The notes beneath the pieces are model-generated. The model was not told where the DNA came from and did not search any database. It saw only the letters and a list, made by a program, of their open reading frames with translations. A DNA stretch of 64,000 nucleotides from Paulinella micropora (Eukaryota; Cercozoa; Imbricatea; Euglyphida), in contig BJOX01000330.1 in assembly GCA_009731375.1 (NCBI GenBank), forward strand, positions 105,155 through 169,154, read 5' to 3'. Shown here piece after piece: positions 1 to 7,800 of the stretch. Both the position numbers and the translations under genes were made by a program. Positions within the stretch are counted from its first letter, which is position 1, and every line of letters starts with the position of its first letter.

Positions 1-56
1 TTCATCCAGCCTGTCCGTCCGTCCCTCTGACAAAGAGAATAAAGAAAAAACAATTC

Positions 57-567
57 GGAATTTCTGATTTCTGATTTTGCAAATGGTTGCAGGAGGTTCT
101 GAATGATGGATTTCTGATTGTTGCCAGATATGCTGGACGCGCTGCGGGCGGCGTGCTACAGCTGCAAGGGGGTAATCACGCCGCGAGAAAACGAACAATG
201 AAGTTTTTTTCCTATTACTGGGTACGTTCAAGTGTCAAACTCAGTCATAGAATTTGAGTTAAGGGCAAGATTTCAGATTAGCGGCCAGATTTCAGATTAG
301 TAGTCAAAATTCAAATTAGTTCAATTTGACTGCTATATCCGTCCGCAAAATCTGCAATGTTAACGTTAAATTGAACTAATTTGACTCGGAATTCTGACCA
401 CTAATCTAAAATCTGACCGCTAATCTGAAATCTGACCCTTAAATCAAATTCTATGATTGAGTTTGACGCTTGAATCTACCTAGTCATATCTTAGTGCTGT
501 AGCACACCACTGCAATAAATGCTATTAATACATCAGCATTTTCTGCAAAATCAGAAACCAGAAATTC
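57..567. repeat. Foldback (inverted-repeat) element, MITE-like
   Basis: Three colinear pairs of inverted segments face each other: 57-80 with 545-567 (one mismatch over about 23 bases), about 150-165 with 491-510 (the shared core is GTGCTACAGC), and 213-330 with 365-488 (about 118 bases with scattered mismatches and a small indel). The central loop is about 331-364. The arms hold internal near-repeats of AGATTTCAGATTAG. No transposase is encoded, so this looks like a non-autonomous foldback or MITE-type element. A target-site duplication was not established. Confidence 0.7.
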
Positions 568-599
568 AGAAATATTAATAGTTTTTTTTGCAGGCCGAC

Positions 600-1238
600 G
601 CGCGGAAGGGAGGAGGGGGAGCAGGGGGGTGTTGTAGCGCGCGTGAGAATGAATTCCGTTGTATCCTGCCCCCTCCCTCCGCGCCCCTTCCGTCAGTATA
701 TATATTTAAGTTATCATTATAATACAGGAAAAAATCTAGTTATTACTGCAAGAGAAAAATGTGTTAATACTAATATTAGTAAAATATGATCTAACATTAT
801 CCGCAGGGAATAATAATAAATCGTTTAAAATAAAACTGTTGGTTATGAGGCGCCTCATTAATATTACAATATATACAATATTAATACTTGTATATAATAA
901 TACTTATTTATAAGTGGAAAATGTAACGGTTATCACATATAATCATGTCTATCAAAATTTCTTGCCGGAGTTAGGAAGTATTAATATTAATATTTTTGCT
1001 GTATCGAAGTTCAAGTTGTAACAGAAACATTGTAAAAGATTCTTGAGTGACTAAGGGAGGAAGGGTTGGAGGGGGGGAGGAAGAAAGTGCAGTGTATTAT
1101 GAAAAGGAAGCTGGAATTACGCACGTTGAAGCAACCTGAGCTTACAATTTAACACTGAGCTTGTATTATATTGCTGGGTAGGTGAAGAATTTTAGAACAG
1201 AAACCTGACACTGACTATGATACTCAGCAGTAGTATTA
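600..1238. other. Intergenic stretch, no gene seen
   Basis: The sequence is AT-rich with many TTAATATTAA-like words and a perfect 14-base palindrome at 845-858 (ATGAGGCGCCTCAT). No open reading frame with recognisable protein character was seen on either strand. Confidence 0.5.
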
Positions 1239-1340
1239 ATACGTGTCGGAGCCGCCGAACTTTAGCCTTGAAAAGAAACCGGACCCTGAATACTCGGAGT
1301 ATTCATACGTGTCGGAGCCGCGGGGGGGGGGGGGGGGGGG
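1239..1340. repeat. Truncated 66-bp-period direct repeat ending in a G run
   Basis: ATACGTGTCGGAGCCGC occurs at 1239-1255 and again at 1305-1321, 66 bases apart. The second copy runs into a G homopolymer and then the N gap. This may be the edge of a minisatellite that the assembly could not cross. Confidence 0.5.
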
Positions 1341-1488
1341 NNNNNNNNNNNNNNNNNNNNNNNNNNNNNNNNNNNNNNNNNNNNNNNNNNNNNNNNNNNN
1401 NNNNNNNNNNNNNNNNNNNNNNNNNNNNNNNNNNNNNNNNNNNNNNNNNNNNNNNNNNNNNNNNNNNNNNNNNNNNNNNNNNNNNNNN
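1341..1488. other. Assembly gap (N)
   Basis: A run of 148 Ns preceded by a long G homopolymer. It hides most of the 5' LTR of the following Ty3-like element. Confidence 0.99.
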
Positions 1489-1530
1489 ACCGACTTACTC
1501 TTCCATTGAGCTATCGTTGGGGATAGTACA
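1489..1530 (+). repeat. 5' LTR of T1, visible 3' end only
   Basis: These 42 bases, ending GGGGATAGTACA, match the last bases of the 3' LTR at 11574-11615. The upstream part is lost in the N gap. Confidence 0.85.
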
Positions 1531-1532
1531 TT

Positions 1533-1550
1533 TGGAGTCCATAGCTAAAG
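1533..1550 (+). promoter_or_regulatory. Candidate primer-binding site of T1
   Basis: TGGAGTCCATAG starts two bases after the LTR end. The leading TGG is complementary to the CCA tail of a tRNA, as expected for a reverse-transcription primer site. The tRNA species was not identified. Confidence 0.55.
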
Positions 1551-2163
1551 GCTGATTTCTTTTCTGATCTGTCGTACAGATATCAGATAAGCACAAATTT
1601 ATTTTTCGCTGATCTGTGCACAGACATCAGACGAAAACAAACACTCCTACTCATCCTCAAACAAAAAAAACTTACAAACAAGCGATCAATTTGTTACAAG
1701 CTGGCATAACCTTTAGCCCTTGTGCACATTTGGCTTCTGTGTGCTCTTCTTCTACAAGACACCAGACCACACCTACTCCACTCCCTCTTGCTGCTTACAT
1801 AAAGCCAAGTAGGATAAGTGCGAAACAAACATCAGACAAACACACAGACGGAGCAGAAACGAGCAAAGCACTCCCACTCTCTGTTCTGAACCATTTTCCT
1901 TGCATTTTCTCTGCAGAAACCAGAGGAGATTACACATCTCTCACACAAGAGCAAGACAAATATCGAAGCACTGTCCGACGACAGACTGACTTCTACAAAA
2001 CAGCTCTTTTGACCAAACTATCGTTATCTCTGTGTAGGGCCTGACGCCCCATAACTATTTCAACAGAGAAAAGGAAGAAGGAGAAGAAGGTTGCATAGAG
2101 TGATAAGAATAACAGAGGAAAAAAAGAAAGAAAAAAAAGCAGACGTGACTCTCATAACATAAG
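1551..2163 (+). other. T1 leader, untranslated
   Basis: About 610 bases lie between the primer site and the gag start. A 142-codon open frame (1616-2044) lies here, but its composition is low-complexity (Thr, Ser, Lys, Gln), it has no recognisable domain and it is in a different frame from gag. It is best treated as leader. The stretch just upstream of the gag ATG is purine-rich. Confidence 0.5.
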
Positions 2164-4788
2164 ATGGAAGACGAGAATGAGCAGGCTGGTGTGACACCAA
2201 CTGATTATGGTCCTAGTGAGGGAGGAGAGGAGCAGGAGACTCAGTACTCAGAAGAGAGGGGGGATAGAGATGGAGAGGAGAGAGAGGAGTATACGTATAC
2301 AGCCGATGTAGAGTCGACAGGGGGGGGTAATGCACAAGAAGCGAGTGCAGGTCAGACTGGAGGCTCTCCACTGACAGAGGCAGAGAGAGAGATGGAGGAT
2401 GTTGGCCAGAATATCCCAAATACATGGGAACAGTTGGCTACATATGATGATGAAGAGTCCTTCTTCCTTAACTACCCAACCTATTATAAAACACACATCT
2501 ACATTCCTTACGAGAAAAGGAATAGACCAGGACAAGGTCAAAGCAACCTCCTGATCGAAATTCCCGGCCTTGCGAAGCCTCTCTTCAACAAAGTGAGGTT
2601 TGAGCACGAAAGAGTGCCATTGCAGGATATCAAGTATGGCGACACTCTTACACTGTGCGACATATACGACATATCTGCAACACTCTACGCTGCTGTGCTC
2701 GTTGCGGAATTTTATGAACGCACAAACATACAGTGGAAAAATAAACGCACAACTGCAGCATGGCTGTCTGTCTGTGGTGTCCCCACTGATATCAAGAATC
2801 TAGAAAGAAAGTTCGAAGGTAGAAACCAAAGTGGCATTGAGTTTGCCCTTGAGGCTTTTGTAACTGCCTTCACACGGGCTTACAACGAAATGTACAAAGC
2901 ACTGAAAGACAACACAAGGCAACATCCTGTTTACGAGGAGGTTGACCAGTCTTGTCAGGTGCTTGAACGCCTCACACAACTCCATAAGGGCCTCTTTGAG
3001 GGGAAGGAGCAAAAACCAACATGGAAACAATGGGCCCACACGAAGAATCACACTCTCATTAAAGGCCCTCTCACAACAATCCCAAATAATAACAGAGCTG
3101 ATAAGTCTTCCATGAGAGAAAAGGCACACTTCCTCTCTAGTGCCACAGGGCTTGCACAGTTCGTGACTCATCTAGCACGACAGGTGAAAGAAGAAGAGAC
3201 GAGACAGAAAGAGGAGAAGGAGCAGAAGGAGAAGATAGCTGTGGCAATGGCAGTAGCACGGGTGGCTCCACAGCCAACGGCTCCACCTACCACATCTAAC
3301 CCAGCTCCCAAGAAAGCAGGAGGAGGACCCACAGGAGGAGGACCCCAAGGGGGAGGGACAGTAATTAACTTGACTGACTCCCAGAAGAAAAAGCAGGCGC
3401 TGCAGGCAGCCCTAGCTAAAATCAAAATTGGGGGAGGGGGCCTTAAGCTCTATGCTATCACTGCCAATGAGGCTGACACAGAGAAGACCCTCATGACTAA
3501 GCTCAATGAGATGGACAGATGCTTCCAGCAAAACCAGTGTGAGGTGGAGCAGGAGTATGAAGTCCTAGAACATCTCTGTGATCGATCCCTCCTTGGAGCT
3601 GGTTTTGATCGTATAACTTACGAGAAGTACAGAGGAGAGGAGGAGCTAGCAAGGAAAGGTGGACATGCAGAGATGAGTTGTACTCTGGCCATTGCTGCCC
3701 TCATTCGATACTTTAAGGCAAGTGGATACCAACACTTGTGCACTGGCACATTGATTGGGTTTGAAATTTTCGACTTAGTATCGGAGCAGTTGCAGTCTGT
3801 CACTCAGCTTGCATCTGTCTTAACAAATGTGGGCACCCAGTACACTCTCTTTTATAACCACAAAGCCATACTCCTATATTTCCTCAGTGCTTTGCACGTC
3901 TACAACAAAAATAAGCTCACACTGCTCATGCAAGACTGCAAAACCTTCGACAAGGTAAAGCACTTGAACTTTTTGGAGATGAGCGTCTTTGAGGCCACGA
4001 CTAAGGCCGTGAGCCCAAAAATGTTGTGGACCGAAGTAATGACCGCTTGTCAGAGGCTCGACAGCCAGACAGCATCCTTGATCGGTTCTGCATCGGCTTC
4101 TGCTCAACCGCAAGCCGCACATACGCAACGATCTCTAGGAAAGCGACCAAGAGAGAACAGTCGTGAAGCTAACACACCTTGTATTCGTTGGTGGGCACGG
4201 GCACAATGCTTCAAACACACAAATAAGAAATGCCCGTACAACCACGATGTCGAGGACACCCGCATCCGAAACACACTCCTCAAGAACGTACGGTCGGACG
4301 AAACCAACACCGTCGCCGTTCTGCGCCGACTGCGTAAGGATCAGGGGTGGAAATTACAGGATGTCGCGGACCATGACCACGAACTAGCTGACACGATCAA
4401 TTCTCTTTTCGCTAGAGATGATCAGAAGACGGCAGCCATAGAAGCCGCAAGTAGAGGAAGAGGTGGAACACGAGGAAGAGGAGGAGGGAGAGGAATCAAT
4501 CGAGGAGGAGGAGCCCCTTTCGCACGAGGCACATACACTCGCGGGGGGGAGAGAGGATTTGTGAGAAGAGGAGGAGGAAGAGGTGTATTTCAAGGTAGAG
4601 GAGGAGGAAGATGGGTTGGCCGAGGTGGATACGGCAGCGCAGAGCGCCCGTACCACAGAGATGGGGGCTGGGCAGACGGCTCGAGCTCAAGCTCGAGTTC
4701 CTCAGCACCACAGGCCTATGCGACATCAGGCGCAACCACTACCGACACTGATGCCGACTCAGGTAACAGATTTGAGGTAGTCCAATGA
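2164..4788 (+). CDS. Gag-like structural polyprotein of T1 with CCCH finger and RGG tail
   Basis: An 874-aa frame with an ATG start. The N-terminal 80 residues are acidic (Glu, Tyr, Gly). A globular, capsid-like region follows to about residue 650, interrupted by a Lys/Glu-rich coiled-coil-like stretch and a Gly/Pro-rich linker at about 340-420. A zinc-finger-like motif at about 673-696 has spacing C-x8-C-x7-C-x3-H, which resembles CCCH fingers more than the retroviral CCHC knuckle. The tail (about 760-830) is rich in RGG/RGR repeats, then poly-Ser. RGG boxes and CCCH fingers bind RNA in other proteins, so genome RNA packaging is the likely role. It ends in UGA, and pol continues in the same frame. 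No sequence-level hit was checked, so Gag identity rests on position and composition. Confidence 0.8.
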   Translation: MEDENEQAGVTPTDYGPSEGGEEQETQYSEERGDRDGEEREEYTYTADVESTGGGNAQEASAGQTGGSPLTEAEREMEDVGQNIPNTWEQLATYDDEESFFLNYPTYYKTHIYIPYEKRNRPGQGQSNLLIEIPGLAKPLFNKVRFEHERVPLQDIKYGDTLTLCDIYDISATLYAAVLVAEFYERTNIQWKNKRTTAAWLSVCGVPTDIKNLERKFEGRNQSGIEFALEAFVTAFTRAYNEMYKALKDNTRQHPVYEEVDQSCQVLERLTQLHKGLFEGKEQKPTWKQWAHTKNHTLIKGPLTTIPNNNRADKSSMREKAHFLSSATGLAQFVTHLARQVKEEETRQKEEKEQKEKIAVAMAVARVAPQPTAPPTTSNPAPKKAGGGPTGGGPQGGGTVINLTDSQKKKQALQAALAKIKIGGGGLKLYAITANEADTEKTLMTKLNEMDRCFQQNQCEVEQEYEVLEHLCDRSLLGAGFDRITYEKYRGEEELARKGGHAEMSCTLAIAALIRYFKASGYQHLCTGTLIGFEIFDLVSEQLQSVTQLASVLTNVGTQYTLFYNHKAILLYFLSALHVYNKNKLTLLMQDCKTFDKVKHLNFLEMSVFEATTKAVSPKMLWTEVMTACQRLDSQTASLIGSASASAQPQAAHTQRSLGKRPRENSREANTPCIRWWARAQCFKHTNKKCPYNHDVEDTRIRNTLLKNVRSDETNTVAVLRRLRKDQGWKLQDVADHDHELADTINSLFARDDQKTAAIEAASRGRGGTRGRGGGRGINRGGGAPFARGTYTRGGERGFVRRGGGRGVFQGRGGGRWVGRGGYGSAERPYHRDGGWADGSSSSSSSSAPQAYATSGATTTDTDADSGNRFEVVQ

Positions 4789-4844
4789 CTAGAGAAGGAG
4801 GGAGAAAACAGAACAACATGCATTGCACGATACACCGTTGTGCA
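4786..4844 (+). promoter_or_regulatory. Candidate UGA-CUAG stop-codon readthrough site between gag and pol
   Basis: Gag ends CAA TGA CTA GAG. The frame stays open after the TGA straight into pol, and no in-frame ATG occurs for a long distance into pol. UGA followed by CUA(G) is an established leaky stop context in alphaviruses and some animal mRNAs. A 7-bp stem with a 7-base loop can form at 4824-4844. The inference is that Gag-Pol is made by readthrough, not by frameshifting. Confidence 0.65.
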
Positions 4845-7800
4845 GGTCCCAACCAAGGGTACCAGTGAGTCTAAGAGCCCACAGCAGGCCACAGACCAAC
4901 TCAAAGGTAGTACAATACCAGTACACCCATCACGACAACAAACAGTGCATGCTGCTAATAGGCAGGCGAGTAAAGCGCTGGCAAAGAGAAAGCAGGCGGG
5001 CCTGTCGCAGCCACAGCCGAAGAAAGTAAGAATAGAACCGGCAGTTAATCTTATCAACTTGCCGAGACAGACAATAGACAAGGAGGATGGAGGACATCAA
5101 CCTCTCCTCACGGTCTCAAACAGAGAAAGCAAGGACAATCATCCTTCGCCTGTGAACAATACCCAAAAAGACATTACAAAAACGGCGGAAAGGGAGGAGG
5201 AGGCGAACCTCGAGAAAAGGATACAGATTTTAGAACACAAGCTCCTTGTATTGGCCTTAAAAAGTCACCGGCCAGACGCTTTATGCTATACGAACCTTTT
5301 TTGTGAAACATTAAATACCTTTATAAACGTTGGTAATGATACTATGGCGAATATTAATATTGTCGGCCGGAAATTTACTACGAAACACCATGCGTGGTTA
5401 GAAACTAATATGAAAAAATCATCTGGCACCTTGAAAGGAGTTAGTAGTCGGACGGATATAACGGGCATCATCACTTTAAATTTTAAATTGAAATCCGGAC
5501 GAGTATATCGAGTGGACTTGTACGTTGTCCCCGAATACCACGGATCTGTTCTTTTGTCGTACGACCAACTGGCGACAATGAACGTAGTGATTGATTGCGC
5601 CGCCAAAAGAGTCATATACGGCGTAGAGCCAGGAGAAGAATATACTGTCGACTCTCTCCATGCTATTGACTCATACGAGGCCCTACACCTAGGGGTAGCA
5701 TCGGAAGGGAAACAGGTGGCCATTACACACGCATATGAGGCATATATGCCAACGGACGCGGTGTCTAAAGATGGTTCAAACCTGTCAGACAAGAGAGAGG
5801 CGGAGGTCTATACGGCTACAGTCTCTACACAATGGGATAAAAAGTCGATAGACGATCTCATTGAAAAGAGGAAAGAGGAGATTATATGCATGGGAAAAAG
5901 GTGCCCATCGTTGGCGAGATTTGAAGAAGGAGCAGGGGCCGATGTATATATTACCAACGGGTATTGCTTTCACGTAAAGGTGGAAGAGAAGGACAGACAG
6001 GAGTTTATACCGAGGAGAAGGGGACGACTCCCTGATATCCCGGCAGAAGATATTAAAAGCTTTATTACCGAATTCTGGGGTGACGAGCCTACGTGGCCGC
6101 GCTCACTGACAGAAGTGAAAAAGTGCCTGCGCACTCTTTTTGAAAATAATAAACCATATACGGTCATACTCCCGTACAATGAGAAGGCGATATGGGCGCA
6201 GGAGATACGGGACCGGCTTATTGATCATCCGATACCGGTGCCCTCACGGAAGCAACACTTAGTGGTGGCTTGTCGTCTCGGGACTCGTGAGCAGAGCAGT
6301 GCATACAAGCGGAAGCTCAGAGACCAGGACAAGTTGAAATTGATTCCTCAAGCATTCACATGCTTCGATGGTTTCTACACCCGAAAAGCTCCGTTGCAAT
6401 ATGCGAGATTAATAGATATGTTGGTAGGTCTGGCGGAGGACGACGAACCAGACACTGCCACATATGAAAAAACGGGAATGGACGATATATCAGAAGAAGA
6501 GTTGGGCTTGGAGGAGGACAGAGCACCCCTCAAGCATCACAAGAGAATGTCAGAGGAGGAGTTTAAGGCGGCGATAGACGAGAAATTGGCAGGAGGAGCA
6601 GGTACGGAGAAGGAGAAAGAGGTTTTGAAAGAGAGATTGAAGGCGAACAAAATGATTTTTGACCCCCCTCAAGCGGGAGGTGTCAAGCCGGAAGACTTCA
6701 CCGCGGTTATTTGTAAAATACCAGGTGCTGAGCCTTCACCGGCGCCACGACGGGCAAATCTGAGTATACATGAAGCAAAGATCGCAGAAGAACAAGCACG
6801 GCAGTTACTCGATGAGGATTTCATTGAGAGATCGACATCTCCAATAGTTTCCCAACCGAGACTGGTGCCTAAACCGGGAGGAGAATGGCGCTTAACGGTT
6901 AACTATGCCCGCGTCAATAAAATTTTAGAGGAGGAACGAAATCCATTACCTACTCTTGAAGAAGGAAGGCGAGTATTGCGGAACGCCAAGCTATACTCAG
7001 TCATTGATCTGAAGAATGGCTTCTGGCAAATTCCACTGGATGAAAAGTCCAGATGGCTGACTGCATTTGTAGTAGGAATGGAGATATATCAGTGGAAAGT
7101 ACTTCCGATGGGACTCAAACAGGCCCCGGGACTCTTTCAGAAAGCGATGCAAAGCATGCTGAGTAGCAAATATGATGACCAGACAGAGGGAGGTTTCATG
7201 AGGAGAAGAGGACAGAAGGCGGGAGAGTACGCATTTTGTTACATCGATAACATTATCGTGTACTCCAATACGATGAAAGAGCACATCGACCATCTAACAG
7301 ACATTTTCAGGCGTATCAAACTATTTGGCCTGAAATGTAATTTGAAGAAATGTCAACTCGCAAAGACAAGCGTGACATATTTGGGGTACGAAATCTCTTA
7401 CAATAGAGTCTCGATATCCAAAGAGAAGAGGGAGGAGATCATGAGCCGGCAGAGGCCGAAGAATCGCACAGAGCTGCACTCATTTCTTGCGATGGCGCAA
7501 TATTACAGCCAGTTCATACCCAATTGGGGTGCAACTCGGGCTAAGTTGGAGAGAATGATCGACTTCGGTGATTTTGAGAAGTGGGATGATGAAGCCTTAG
7601 AAGCGTACAACACGCTCAAAGATCTCATCTACAAAGATCCGAAGGATGGCGGACTCGTGCTGATGATGCCCGACTTTTCGAAGCAATTCGTAGTCGACAC
7701 AGACGCATCAAAGTTCGCGATCGGCGCAGTCTTACAACAGGAAGATGAGGAGAAAAAGTTGCGCCCGATCATGTTTATAAGTAGAAAGTTGTGCTCGGCG

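Noticed and set aside
1217-1555. Open frames of 112 and 88 codons across the first N gap
   Set aside because: They exist only because Ns are translated as X. The flanks are a repeat and an LTR end.
1616-2044. 142-codon frame in the T1 leader
   Set aside because: Low-complexity composition, no domain, different frame from gag, and leader position. Kept only as a note.
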